Assembly (NCBI RefSeq): GCF_000012085.2
Contig: NZ_CP019368.1
Span: 1-38,808, forward strand
Length of the DNA stretch: 38,808 nucleotides
DNA from: Borrelia turicatae 91E135
Lineage (GTDB): Bacteria > Spirochaetota > Spirochaetia > Borreliales > Borreliaceae
Direction: 5' to 3'
The stretch's first letter is position 1, and each line of letters opens with the position of its first letter. Positions 16,838 through 26,297 of the stretch are shown one piece after another. A program made the position numbers and the translations under genes. The notes beneath the pieces were generated by a model. That model worked only from the letters and a program-made list of their open reading frames with translations. It was not told the origin of the DNA and made no database searches.

Positions 16838-17470
16838 ATGAAAAGAATTACTTTAAGTGCGTTATTAATGACTTTATTTTTACTTATGTCTTGTAATAAT
16901 TCAGCTTCTTTCCCTAAAGATGGGCAAGCGGCTAAATCTGATGGTACTGTTATTGACCTAGTTACAATAACTAACAACATAAAAGACACTGTTGCTTTTG
17001 CTAAGAGTGTTAAAGAAGTTCATACTTTAGTTAAGTCCATTGATGAACTTGCTAAGGGTATTAAGAAAAAGATTGGTGAAAATGGGTTGGAGGATGATAA
17101 TGGTGGTAAAAATGGTTCATTACTTGCAGGGGCTTTTAGTGTTGCTATAGCTATAGAAGCTAAATTGTTAGCTTTGGAAACAAAAACAGTTGATAATGAA
17201 CTTAAGAAACAAGTTACTGCTGCTAAAACTGAAAGTAAAAAATTCTTAGACAAATTAAAAGAAAAGAAGGATGATCTTGGAAAAGAAGATGCTTCTGATT
17301 CTGATACAAAAAAAGCTATAGATAGAAAAAATGAAGCTAATGGAGATAAAGGAGTTTCTGAACTTGGTAAGTTGAATACAGCAGTTGATGCATTGTTAAA
17401 GGATGCTAACGCTGCAGTAGAGTCTGCAATTAAGGAGCTTACAACTTCTGCTAAACCTTCTAACACCTAA
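16838..17470 (+). CDS. vsp: variable small protein
   Basis: Vsp surface lipoprotein, 210 residues, related to OspC. Signal peptide [19 protein letters not shown], then [20 protein letters not shown]. The conserved block FAKSVKEVHTLVKSIDELAKG lies near residues 58-78. KGVSELGKLNTAVDALLKDA and AIKELTTSAKPSNT are near the C-terminus. In other relapsing-fever species Vsp proteins dimerise as helical bundles on the cell surface and set tissue tropism. GGAGGCAC precedes the start. It lies behind the bdr at 16034 and has its own type of terminator. Intact. Confidence 0.93.
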   Translation: MKRITLSALLMTLFLLMSCNNSASFPKDGQAAKSDGTVIDLVTITNNIKDTVAFAKSVKEVHTLVKSIDELAKGIKKKIGENGLEDDNGGKNGSLLAGAFSVAIAIEAKLLALETKTVDNELKKQVTAAKTESKKFLDKLKEKKDDLGKEDASDSDTKKAIDRKNEANGDKGVSELGKLNTAVDALLKDANAAVESAIKELTTSAKPSNT

Positions 17471-17708
17471 GGTGTAAACAATTTAATTTATTATTATAAG
17501 ATTACTTTTTAATCAATCGTAATTATCTGATAAAATAAAGTCTATAAATAATAAGCTAGGAGTTTTCTTCTCTTAGCTTTTTTTCCTTTTTTATTCTATC
17601 TTTATTTGCTTTACTTCTTTATTATACTTCTTAAGATTTTTTTGATTTCTTTTATCTTTTAGACTTATTTATTCCTTGATTTTAACTTGTTTTAGAACTT
17701 AATAATAA
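17471..17708 (+). repeat. vsp downstream repeat block
   Basis: About 240 bases with no gene, repeated after each vsp (also 21600-21859, 23513-23768, 32372-32573). It holds AAACAATTTAATTTATTATT, the terminator, and a T-rich tail ending AACTTAGATTACTTATTT. A truncated vlp starts at its end every time. It acts as a shared flank that could serve as a recombination anchor. Confidence 0.7.
17553..17579 (+). terminator. vsp-type terminator
   Basis: AAGCTAGGAG / CTCTTAGCTT hairpin (one G-T pair) followed by a run of T. The same hairpin follows all four vsp genes. Confidence 0.75.
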
Positions 17709-18740
17709 CTTAGATTACTTATTTTACTTCTTAGCTGTGGCAGTGGGAGTGCTAAGGCTGAAGATCTTAAAACCTTATTCTTAACTTCTATTGCTAATTT
17801 AGGTAAAGGTTTCTTAGATGTTTTTACTTCCTTTTCTGATATGGTTGCTGGGGCCTTTGGCATTAAAGCTGACACTAAGAAAAGTGAGGTAGGGAAGTAT
17901 TTTACTGATATTGCAAACACTATGAACACAGTTAAAGCCAAACTAAATGATGTTGTTGCTAAGAATGGGAATTATGTAAAGATAAAAGAAGTAGTTGATA
18001 AGTTTATCACTAACACACTAGACAAGATCGCTGAAGGAGCGAAGGAAGCGGCTAAAGGGGTTACTGGTGATGTTATTATTGGGAATACTGTTAAGAATAG
18101 TGATGCTGTACCTGGAGAAGCAACAAGTGTAAAAGCTATTGTTAAGGGAATTAAGGCTATTGTTGACATAGTTTTAAAGAAGGATGAAGGTAAAGCAGAT
18201 GCTGATGCTACCAAAGATGATAGCAAAAAAGATATTGGTAAATTATTTACTGCAACCACTGATGCGAATAGAGCTGATAATGCTGCAGCGCAAGCAGCTG
18301 CCGCGTCAATAGGAGCAGTAACCGGGGCTGATATATTAAAAGCTATTGCTAAATCTAAAGAAAATCCTAATGCTGATGGTACTGAGGGAATTGAAAAAGC
18401 AGAAGATGCAGCAGAGATTGCACTTGCTCCAGCTAAAGATAATAAAAAAGAGATTAAACATGGAGCAAAGAAAGATGCTATTATTGCGGCAGGAATAGCT
18501 TTAAGAGCAATGGCTAAGAATGGTAAATTTTCTATTAAAAATAATGAAGATGAGGCTGTAACGACAGTAAATAGTGCAGCAGCAAGCGCAGTGAACAAGA
18601 CTCTAATTACTCTAATAATAGCAATAAGAAATACTGTTGATAGTGGTTTAAAGTCAATTAATGATGCTCTTGCTACAGTTACACAAGAAGATAAATCTGC
18701 AGATTCTACTAAGACAACAGAAATAACATCTGATCAATAA
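17709..18740 (+). pseudogene. vlp: vlp archive cassette, group A, no start
   Basis: The open frame follows an in-frame TAA and begins LRLLILLLSCGSGSAKAEDLK, so only the end of the signal peptide with its Cys survives. No ATG or ribosome site is in place; the first ATG, at 17841, is inside the conserved head (DMVAGAFGIKADTKK). The body is intact for about 340 residues, ends TKTTEITSDQ and has LITLIIAIRNTVDSGLKSI. The variable centre (KKDEGKADADATKDDSKKDIG) differs from the intact vlps. This is the standard form of a silent donor cassette. It follows a vsp and precedes the most reduced terminase remnant. Confidence 0.88.
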
Positions 18741-18781
18741 TAAAGAATTATTAATAAAACATAACTAAATAAAGTCATTTG

Positions 18782-18816
18782 AGGAAAACTCTTCTTTTCA
18801 TAAGAATTGTTTTCCT
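18782..18816 (+). terminator. vlp downstream hairpin
   Basis: AGGAAAAC / GTTTTCCT stem, about 40 bases after the vlp stop. Confidence 0.65.
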
Positions 18817-18854
18817 TTATCTATTTGTAATCATACTCAGGTCTAAATAGTATT

Positions 18855-18995
18855 GATAGCAATCCTTTAACAACAGACTGATTGTAAGACTACATTTGAG
18901 CTTTGTATAAGATAAAAAAAATAGACTAAACATTTATGTTATAGTTAGTGAACCTTTTAAATTACATATTACTAACATAAGATTCCTATAACACT
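18855..18995 (+). pseudogene. phage terminase 3' remnant, mostly deleted
   Basis: Only QTDCKTTFELC-like codons, a piece of the IDxTFM region and the final HITNIRFL before the stop remain. Roughly 300 bases of the copy at 28150 are missing. Recognised by alignment to the other modules. Confidence 0.5.
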
Positions 18996-19005
18996 TAAAA
19001 TATTA

Positions 19006-19011
19006 TATAAT
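19006..19011 (+). promoter_or_regulatory. bdr promoter, -10 TATAAT
   Basis: TATAAT in the conserved block, followed by ATATAAGGAG and the ATG at 19031. Confidence 0.5.
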
Positions 19012-19030
19012 AATTATATAAGGAGATTTT

Positions 19031-19531
19031 ATGCAAGATTCATCGCTACATTCTGTTGAGAGTACACAAATTTTTAATGGGCATATTACAGAGGATATCA
19101 TATATCAAGAATTTGTAAAAATGGGTATGCAAGATTTTATTGCAAATGATCTCTCTAAAAGATATTATCGTAATGAATTGACTTATAAAGATATTGAGTA
19201 TTTAGAAAGTAATTTTAATCTTAAGCTTGAGATGTTAGAGTGTAGTTTAAAATCTGAAATTATTTCTGTTAAAACTGAACTTGATACCAAAATTGACATT
19301 GTTAGGAATGAATTAAAAACAGATATTGCATCTGTAAACAATGAAGTTTCTCTTGTTAGAAAAGATATGGAAATTAATAATGTGGAGCTTGATGGTAAAC
19401 TTGATAAAGCTATATTAGAACTTAAGAGTACGTTAAGACTTCATGGTTGGATGTTTGGAACCCTTATTACCCTTAGTATAGGAATATCTTTAACATTAAT
19501 ATCCATAGTCTATTCATTGTTAAATAGATAA
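19031..19531 (+). CDS. bdr: Bdr protein, divergent subtype, 166 residues
   Basis: Differs from the other Bdr proteins at both ends. The N-terminus is MQDSSLHSVESTQIFNGHIT, followed by YQEFVKMGMQDFIANDLSKRYY in place of the usual KAGINRDIAIDLSYRYY. The core NELTYKDIEYLESNFNLKL is shared. Coiled-coil repeats are few and include ASVNNEVSLVRKDMEINNVEL, also found in the bdr genes at 28627 and 35341. The membrane helix is LITLSIGISLTLISIVYSLL and the protein ends NR instead of VK. This looks like a separate Bdr subfamily placed in the same module slot, ahead of the vlp at 19725. Confidence 0.9.
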   Translation: MQDSSLHSVESTQIFNGHITEDIIYQEFVKMGMQDFIANDLSKRYYRNELTYKDIEYLESNFNLKLEMLECSLKSEIISVKTELDTKIDIVRNELKTDIASVNNEVSLVRKDMEINNVELDGKLDKAILELKSTLRLHGWMFGTLITLSIGISLTLISIVYSLLNR

Positions 19532-19626
19532 ATTTGTATTAATAAACCCTTTCTTTAATTCATTATATGTCAGTTATTTTTTATCAAAATCATTTAATTT
19601 TTGTTAATAACAGTCAGCTTTGTCAT

Positions 19627-19654
19627 TTGTTATATTATGCTCAATCTCTGTAAG
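19627..19654 (+). promoter_or_regulatory. vmp promoter-like block
   Basis: TTGTTA, a 16-base gap, TGTAAG. The hairpin upstream is poor here (AACAGTCA against TCATTTGTT). Confidence 0.3.
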
Positions 19655-19724
19655 ATTATAGTGTCCATGCTTTTAGTTTTTGTTTTTATCTTGCCCCCTT
19701 GAGTAAAGAAGGAGGCACGTAATA

Positions 19725-20792
19725 ATGAAAAGAATTACTTTAAGTGCATTATTGATGACTTTATTTTTACTTCTTGGCTGTGGGAGTGGTAGTACTAAGA
19801 CTGAAGATCCTAAAACCTTATTCTTAACTTCTATTGCTAATTTAGGTAAAGGCTTCTTAGATGTTTTTACTTCACTTTCTGACATGGTTACTGGAGCTTT
19901 TGGTATTAAAGCAGAAACTAAAAAAAGCGATATAGGGAAGTATTTCACTTCTATTGAGACAACCATGAAAACAGTTAAGGATAAATTAAACACTGTGGTG
20001 GCAGAGAATAGTAACTATCCAAAAGTAAAAGAAGTAGTTGATCAATTTATTACAGGGACATTAGATAAAATTGCTGAAGGAGCTAAGACAGCTGCTAGTG
20101 GAGCTACTGATGGAGTATCAATTGGTGAGGTTGTCAAATCTGATGCTGCTGGGAATGTTTCTGATGCAGATAGTGTGAAAAATCTAGTTGTGGGAATTAA
20201 AGAAATAGTTGATTTGGTTATAAAAGATGGTGATTCAAAAGCAGATAAAACTACTCCAGTTGATGATGATAAAAAGAATATTGGTAAATTATTTGGAGCT
20301 GAGACTGCTGCTGATAAGGGAGCTGAAGATAAACATGTAGCAGCAGCAAGTGCATCAATAGGGGCTGTAAGTGGAGCTGACATATTAAAAGCTATTGCTG
20401 CTGCTAATGCTGATGCTAAGAAAGATGGTAAAGTTAGTGAAGCTACAGATGCAGCTGCTCTGGCTTTAGCCAAGGGAACTGGTACTGCTGATGATGAAAA
20501 ACTTACTACTGCAGAATCTAAAAAAGATGCAGTAATAGCAGCTGGTATAGTCCTAAGAGCAATGGCAAAAGATGGTAAATTTATTGTAAAAGATATTGCT
20601 GAAAAGAAGACCGAAGCTGATGCAGCTAAAGGAGTTGCAGCTAGTGCAGTAGGTAAGACATTAAGTACTCTGATAATAGCAATAAGAAATACTGTTGATA
20701 GTGGTTTAAAGTCAATAAGTGAAGCACTATCTGCCGTTAAACAAGAAGATAAATCTTTAGAAGTTACTAAAACAGCAGAAGCAACAATTTAG
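19725..20792 (+). CDS. vlp: variable large protein, group A, intact
   Basis: 355 residues with the standard lipoprotein start (Cys19, but LLLGC instead of LLLSC), then GSGSTKTEDPKTLF. GGAGGCAC lies before the ATG at 19725. The variable centre is unlike its neighbours (DAAGNVSDADSVKNLVVGIKE, KTTPVDDDKKNIGKLFGAET), and the C-terminus ends SLEVTKTAEATI. The conserved helix STLIIAIRNTVDSGLKSI is kept. It stands behind the divergent bdr at 19031 and directly ahead of a vsp with a full start. Confidence 0.93.
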   Translation: MKRITLSALLMTLFLLLGCGSGSTKTEDPKTLFLTSIANLGKGFLDVFTSLSDMVTGAFGIKAETKKSDIGKYFTSIETTMKTVKDKLNTVVAENSNYPKVKEVVDQFITGTLDKIAEGAKTAASGATDGVSIGEVVKSDAAGNVSDADSVKNLVVGIKEIVDLVIKDGDSKADKTTPVDDDKKNIGKLFGAETAADKGAEDKHVAAASASIGAVSGADILKAIAAANADAKKDGKVSEATDAAALALAKGTGTADDEKLTTAESKKDAVIAAGIVLRAMAKDGKFIVKDIAEKKTEADAAKGVAASAVGKTLSTLIIAIRNTVDSGLKSISEALSAVKQEDKSLEVTKTAEATI

Positions 20793-20850
20793 TGTAAATC
20801 AATAAAGAATTATAAATAAAAAGATCAGTGCTAAATAATAAAGTCATATA

Positions 20851-20890
20851 AGGGAAACACTTTTCTATTTGTGAGGAGAGTAGTTTTCCT
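20851..20890 (+). terminator. vlp downstream hairpin, imperfect
   Basis: AGGGAAAC / GTTTTCCT with one wobble pair and a longer loop than the other copies. Confidence 0.5.
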
Positions 20891-20957
20891 TCTTTCATTT
20901 TATCTAACAAAGATTAACTATTTATTTACTTTTAGGTTAATAAGGAGGCACGTAATA

Positions 20958-21599
20958 ATGAAAAGAATTACTTTAAGTGCGTTATTAATGACTTTATTTT
21001 TACTTATCTCTTGTAATAATTCAGGAACTTCTCCTAAAGATGGGCAAGCAGCTAAATCTGATGGCACTGTTATTGACCTAGCTACAATAACTAAAAACAT
21101 AACTGATGCTGTTGCTTTTGCTAAAGATGTTAAAGAAGTTCATACTTTAGTTAAGTCTATAGATGAGCTCGCTAAAGCTATTAAGAAAAAGATTGGTGCA
21201 AATGGGTTAGAAGCTGATGCAGGTGCTGGTGCTCACTATACTCCTTTATTGGCAGGGGCATATAGTGTGGCTACAACTATAGAATCAAAAGTAGGAGAGT
21301 TGAAAATAGCGGAATCCCTTAAAGGTTTAAATGGAAAGGTCAAAGATGTTGAGGATAAAGCCAAAGCATTTACAGCTAAGTTGAAAAATCAACATGCTAC
21401 TTTGGGACTTGCTAACGGAGCTGCTACTGATGCGCATGCAAAAAATGCTATAGATAAAAGCGATAATACTGGAGATAAAGGAGCAAAAGAACTTGTTGCG
21501 CTGAACACAGCAGTAGATGCTTTGTTAAGTGCTGCAGAAGCCGCAGTAACAGCTGCAATCAAGGAGTTTACAACTCCTGCTAAACCTTCTAACACCTGA
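20958..21599 (+). CDS. vsp: variable small protein
   Basis: 213 residues from ATG 20958, chosen by GGAGGCAC and the MKRITL signal; a start at 20871 would add a non-signal extension. The mature protein begins [21 protein letters not shown]. Conserved FAKDVKEVHTLVKSIDELAKA follows, and the end reads AIKEFTTPAKPSNT. It is intact, but the promoter-like spacer found behind bdr genes is missing. The gene follows the vlp hairpin by only about 65 bases, so expression would need read-through or recombination. Confidence 0.92.
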   Translation: MKRITLSALLMTLFLLISCNNSGTSPKDGQAAKSDGTVIDLATITKNITDAVAFAKDVKEVHTLVKSIDELAKAIKKKIGANGLEADAGAGAHYTPLLAGAYSVATTIESKVGELKIAESLKGLNGKVKDVEDKAKAFTAKLKNQHATLGLANGAATDAHAKNAIDKSDNTGDKGAKELVALNTAVDALLSAAEAAVTAAIKEFTTPAKPSNT

Positions 21600-21677
21600 G
21601 GATAAACAATTTAATTTATTATTATAAGATTACTTTTTAATCAATCGTAATTATCTGATAAAATAAAGTCTATAAAT

Positions 21678-21710
21678 AATAAGCTGGGAGTTTTCTTCTC
21701 TTAGCTTATT
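21678..21710 (+). terminator. vsp-type terminator
   Basis: AATAAGCTGGGAG / CTCTTAGCTTATT hairpin, followed by T-rich DNA. Confidence 0.75.
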
Positions 21711-21859
21711 TTGTTTCTTTATTCTATCTTTACTTGCTTTACTATTTTATTATACTTCTTAAGATTTCTTATGATTTCTTTTATCTTTTAGACTTATATT
21801 TATTCCTTGATTTTAATTCATTTTATCCCTTAATGATAACTTAGATTGCTTATTTGTAG

Positions 21860-22801
21860 GATTCTCAGAGTAGATTCTTGAAATCTCTTATTAGTTTAAG
21901 TAATGACTTCTTAAATGTTTTTACTTCACTTTCTGATATGGTTGGAGGTGTTTTAGGTTTTAATACTAAGAAGTCTGATGTTGCAGATTACTTTAAAACC
22001 GTTCAGGATACTGTTTCATCTACTAAAGAAACTCTTAATAAGATTGTTGTTGACATGAAGAGTGAAAATAATCCTAATACTGCTGCAACTGAGACCGCAA
22101 TAAATAAATTAGTTAGTGAAACACTTGATAAAATAATAGAAGGAGCAAGCGAGGCTGTAAAGGGTGCTGAAGGTAATGACTCAATTGCTAGTGTTGGTAC
22201 TGCTAATGTTGGTGCTGCTGGTGAGGAAAATGCAGTTAAGTCCCTTATTGAGGGGATTGGAAAGATTGTAGAAGTGGTGCTTGGAAATAAAGGAAGTGCT
22301 GATGCTGGTGATAATAATAACGCTGAAAATGGTAATGCAAGAAATAATAATGGTGCAGGTAAACTGTTTGCTAATGCTAATGCAGGTGCTGCTGCTGAAG
22401 CAAAGAAAGTAGCAGCTGATGCAGCAAAAGCAGTAGGAGCAGTAACCGGAGCTGATATATTACAAGCTATGGTTAAAAATGATGCTGTTACGTTAGCTAA
22501 GCATGCTGGTGGTGCAGGTGCTGAGTCTAATAAAAAAGATGCAATAATAGCAGGAGGAATAGCACTGCGAGCAATAGCAAAGAATGGTAAATTTTCTGGT
22601 GCTAGTGATGGTGATGCTGATGCAAAGAAAGCAATAGAGGGAGTAGCTTTAAGTGCAGTAACAAAAGCATTAAATACACTAACAATAGCAATAAGAAATA
22701 CTATTGACGTGGGACTTAAGGGTGTTAAAGATGCTATGAAAATTAATCCTAATGATACTCCTGTAACTACTGATAAGCAGATTCCTGAAATTAAAAACTA
22801 A
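21860..22801 (+). pseudogene. vlp: vlp archive cassette, group A', no start
   Basis: The open frame after a TAG reads [21 protein letters not shown] and continues to [16 protein letters not shown]. It lacks the signal peptide and the lipobox cysteine entirely, a deeper truncation than in group A cassettes. A TTG at 21878 is the only possible start and has no ribosome site. The body is unbroken, with the Asn-rich insert [21 protein letters not shown] and the C-terminal helix [19 protein letters not shown]. Its best relative is the minus-strand cassette at 5290 on the other arm. Confidence 0.86.
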
Positions 22802-22846
22802 TAATCAGAATTAATAACAATAAACATAACTAAATAAAGTCATTTG

Positions 22847-22881
22847 AGGAAAACTCTTCTTTTCATAAGAACCGTTTTCCT
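22847..22881 (+). terminator. vlp downstream hairpin
   Basis: AGGAAAAC / GTTTTCCT stem after the A' cassette; the next vmp begins within 20 bases. Confidence 0.65.
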
Positions 22882-22899
22882 TTTATTTATATTATACTT

Positions 22900-23512
22900 A
22901 TGACTTTATTTTTACTTATGTCTTGTAATAATTCAGGAACTTCTCCTAAAGATGGGCAAGCGGCTAAATCTGATGGTACTCTTATTGACCTAGCTACAAT
23001 AACTAAAAACATTACCGATGCTGTTGCTTTTGCTAAGAGTGTTAAAGACGTTCATACTTTAGTTATGTCCATTGATGAACTCGCTAAAGTTATTGGAAAA
23101 AAGATTGATGCTAATGGACTTGCTACCGAAAGTGCTCATAATGGATCCTTAATTGCAGGAGCATATAGTGTTATAGAAGCTGTGGATACTAAATTAGCAT
23201 CATTAGAAAAAAAAAGTTGGGCTTTCTAGTGATTTGAAGGCAAAAGTTGGTAGTGCTAAGAAGGAAAGTACAGCATTTTTAGCTAAAGTGAAGGCAGATC
23301 ATGCCAATCTTGGAAAAGAAGATGTTGATGATGCGCATGCAAAAAATGTTATAGATGTAACAGATGGTACAAAAGATAAAGGGGCCTCAGAGCTTATTAA
23401 ACTCAATACAGTCATTGATGAGTTGTTAAAGGCTGCTGAAGATGCAGTAACAGCTGCAATAAATGCGCTTTCAATCCCTGCTAAGTCAGATTCCCCTACT
23501 CAATCTAACTAA
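22900..23512 (+). pseudogene. vsp: vsp archive cassette, truncated and frameshifted
   Basis: Begins inside the signal peptide ([19 protein letters not shown]) straight after the vlp hairpin, with no ribosome site. The frame breaks at a run of nine A at 23207-23215; the intact vsp at 31727 has eight at this point. After the shift the frame continues [19 protein letters not shown] to the end [17 protein letters not shown]. The two halves together equal a normal Vsp. Its head resembles the vsp at 20958 and its tail the vsp at 31727. Confidence 0.88.
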
Positions 23513-23590
23513 GGATAAACAATTTAATTATTTATTATAAGATTGGTTTTTAATCTAAGGTAATTATCTGATAAAATAAAGTCTATAAAT

Positions 23591-23623
23591 AATAAGCTAG
23601 GAGTTTTCTTCTCTTAGCTTATT
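23591..23623 (+). terminator. vsp-type terminator
   Basis: AATAAGCTAGGAG / CTCTTAGCTTATT hairpin. Confidence 0.75.
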
Positions 23624-23768
23624 TTGTTTCTTTATTCTCTATTTATTTGCTTTATTACTTTATTATACTTTGTAGATTTCTTTGATTACTTTTATCTTTT
23701 AGATTATATTTATACCTTGATTTTAACTTGTTTTATCACTTAATAATAACTTAGATCGCTTATTTGTA

Positions 23769-24782
23769 ACTTTATTTTTACTTCTTAGCTGTGGCAGTGG
23801 GAGTGCTAAGGTGGAAGATCCTAAAACCACATTCTTAAACTCTATTGCTAATTTAGGTAAAGGCTTCTTAGATGTTTTTACTTCCTTTTCTGATATGATT
23901 ACTGGGGCTTTTGGTATTAAGGCTGACACTAAAAAATCTGATATTGGTCAGTATTTCACTTCTATTGAGACAACTATGAACATAGTTAAAAAGAAATTAC
24001 AAGATGAAGTTGAAAAGAATGGTAATTACTCAAAAATTAAATCTGTTGTTGATACATTTATCACTAACACATTAGACAAGATTGCAGAAGGGGCTAAAAC
24101 AGCAGCAACAGGGGCTACAGGAGAAGATAAGATTGGTGGTGCTACTAATGCAGGTCAAGATGCTGCACCGGCAGATACTGCAAGTGTAAATGCTCTTGTT
24201 AAAGGAATTAAAACTATTGTTGACGTAGTTTTAAAAAAGGATGAGGGTAAAGCAGATGCTACTAAGACCGCAGAGGATGAGCAAAAATCAATTGCCAAAT
24301 TGTTTGGTAGTACTAAAGATAATAGTACTGATGCCATAGCAGGAGCAGCAAGTGCATCAATAGGAGCAGTAAGTGGGGCTGATATTTTACAAGCTATTGC
24401 TAGCTCTGTTGATGCTAAAGATGTTGCAATTGATCAAGCAAAAGATGCTGCAAGTATTGCTATTGCCAAGAAAGAGGATAAGAATGATCTTGATGCTGCA
24501 ACAAAAAAAGATGCAGTTATTGCAGGAGGTATAGCTTTAAGAGCTATGGCTAAGGATGGTAAATTTGCTTCTAAGAATGAAGCAAAATCTGCTCATGCAG
24601 CAAATGGGGCAGCTGCTAGTGCAGTAGGTAAGACTTTAAGTACTCTAATAATAGCAATAAGAAATACTGTTGATAGTGGTTTAAAGTCAATTAGTGAAGC
24701 ACTAGCGGCCGTTAAACAAGAAGATAAATTCGCAGATTCTACTACACCTGCAGAAGCAGCAACTGGTGGACAGCAACAATAA
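23769..24782 (+). pseudogene. vlp: vlp archive cassette, group A, no start
   Basis: Homology starts at TLFLLLSCGSGSAKVEDPKTTF; the codons before it (NNNLDRLFV) come from the vsp downstream block and give no ATG. A GTG at 23811 is in frame but lies after the lipobox. The body is intact to EAATGGQQQ. Its variable part GEDKIGGATNAGQDAAPADTA nearly equals that of the vlp at 14454, while the stretch IVDVVLKKDEGKADATKTAED is close to that of 17709. The cassette thus looks like a mosaic of other copies. Confidence 0.88.
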
Positions 24783-24820
24783 AGCATTATTAATAAAACG
24801 TAACTAAATAAAGTCATTTG

Positions 24821-24855
24821 AGGAAAACTCTTCTTTTCATAAGAATTGTTTTCCT
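24821..24855 (+). terminator. vlp downstream hairpin
   Basis: AGGAAAAC / GTTTTCCT stem; the next full-length vlp starts 45 bases later. Confidence 0.65.
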
Positions 24856-24899
24856 TTTATTTATGTCTTGTCCCCCTGAGAAAAAGGAGGCACGTAATA

Positions 24900-25985
24900 A
24901 TGAAAAGAATTACTTTAAGTGCATTATTAATGACTTTATTTTTACTTCTTGGCTGTGGGAGTGGTCAACTTCAAGCTGAGAAACTGGCTGCTGAATCTAA
25001 AATTTCTTTCTTTGATTCACTTATTAAAATAGGTCAAGGGTTTCAAGAGATTTTTGGCATCTTTGGTAATGCTATTGGGGATACTTTTGGACTTACAGCA
25101 GTTAAATCTGATGATAAGAAAAGTAAAGTTGGTGAACACTTTGAAAGAATAAAAAAAGGTTTGGAAGATACTAATGGGAAGTTAAAAGAGCTATCAAGTG
25201 AAATCTCTGAAGCAAAAAATGCCAATAACAGCACAATTGAAGCTGTTAAGGGTGCAATTAAAGGTGCAAATGATGTTTTTGAACAACTAATTGCTTCTCT
25301 AACTAAACTTGCTGATGTAACTAAAGAAGATGCTCTACTTGGTGGTCATAATAATAATGCTGCCCCTGGTGCTGCTGATAAGGATGGAGTTGAAGCTATT
25401 ATTGCAGGGGTTAAAGATATTATTGATGCAGCAGAGAAGTCTGATGTAAAGATTGAAAAAGGAACCGAAGGTGGTGCTATTACTGCTAATGCTTCTACTG
25501 ATGCCCCTGCTGTTCTTGGTGGTAATAATGCTCATGCTGCTGCTGGTGCTGGTTCTAAATTAGCTGATGAGGTAACTAAGGCAGATCCATGGGCTATGAT
25601 TGATAAGATTAAAAATGCTACTGCTACTACTCCTGCTAAACTTAACGGTGCCGATAATGAAGCTGGAGCACTAGCTGCTTCTAATGATAAGGCTGATGCT
25701 GCAGCTGGTGCTAAGAGTAATGCTGACCTAGTAGCAGCAGTAGCTCTCAAAGCAATGACTAAGAATGGTAAATTTAGTGCTGTTGATGCTGATAAAGATA
25801 TTGTTAAGGCGGCAGCAACTAGTGCGGTAAATAAGGTATTAGGAGTACTTGATTTTATTATTAGGAAAACAGTAAGTAGCAATCTAGATAAGATAAGAGA
25901 AACTGTTAAGGGAATACAGTACTCAGAAACTACTATTGAAGCAACTGAATCTAGTACTACTATTCAACCTGCTGCTGCTAAATAA
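24900..25985 (+). CDS. vlp: variable large protein, group B, intact
   Basis: 361 residues from the ATG at 24900 (GGAGGCAC nine bases before). Lipobox LLLGC with Cys19, then GSGQLQAEKLAAESKISFFDSLIKIG. This head and the block ADPWAMIDKIKNA near residues 230-245 mark group B. The C-terminus has VLGVLDFIIRKTVSSNLDKIR and ends STTIQPAAAK. The Vlp groups differ throughout and share only the signal peptide. It follows a group A cassette without the promoter-like spacer, so, like the vsp at 20958, it can start translation but has no visible promoter. Confidence 0.92.
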   Translation: MKRITLSALLMTLFLLLGCGSGQLQAEKLAAESKISFFDSLIKIGQGFQEIFGIFGNAIGDTFGLTAVKSDDKKSKVGEHFERIKKGLEDTNGKLKELSSEISEAKNANNSTIEAVKGAIKGANDVFEQLIASLTKLADVTKEDALLGGHNNNAAPGAADKDGVEAIIAGVKDIIDAAEKSDVKIEKGTEGGAITANASTDAPAVLGGNNAHAAAGAGSKLADEVTKADPWAMIDKIKNATATTPAKLNGADNEAGALAASNDKADAAAGAKSNADLVAAVALKAMTKNGKFSAVDADKDIVKAAATSAVNKVLGVLDFIIRKTVSSNLDKIRETVKGIQYSETTIEATESSTTIQPAAAK

Positions 25986-26023
25986 ATTATCTAATTAAAT
26001 AATCTAAGTAATAAAGTCATTTT

Positions 26024-26058
26024 AGGAAAACTCTTCTCTTTATGAGATTCGTTTTCCT
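26024..26058 (+). terminator. vlp downstream hairpin
   Basis: AGGAAAAC / GTTTTCCT stem after a group B vlp; same block as in group A. Confidence 0.65.
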
Positions 26059-26104
26059 TTTATCTATATCTTGTAATAATACTTAGGTTTAAATAGTATT
26101 GATA

Positions 26105-26260
26105 GCAATCTTTTAACAACATATACTAAGGTAAGTAAATGTTGTTATTAAGATTGTATTTGAGCTTTTTGATAAGCTAAAAAAAATAGACTAACCACTT
26201 TATGTTAGATTTAGTGACCCTCTTAAGGCACATTTTACTAAATTAAGGTTCCTATAAGGG
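26105..26260 (+). pseudogene. phage terminase 3' remnant, mostly deleted
   Basis: Traces of FELFDKLKKID and FYVRFSDPLKAHFTKLRFL remain before the bdr promoter. In place of the QQIDGK codons there is a 28-base stretch CAACATATAC...AAATGTTG that occurs again at 34882. Confidence 0.5.
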
Positions 26261-26271
26261 TTAAGATATTA

Positions 26272-26277
26272 TATAAT
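26272..26277 (+). promoter_or_regulatory. bdr promoter, -10 TATAAT
   Basis: TATAAT in the conserved block, followed by ATATAAGGAG and the ATG at 26298. Confidence 0.5.
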
Positions 26278-26297
26278 AATTATATAAGGAGATTTTT

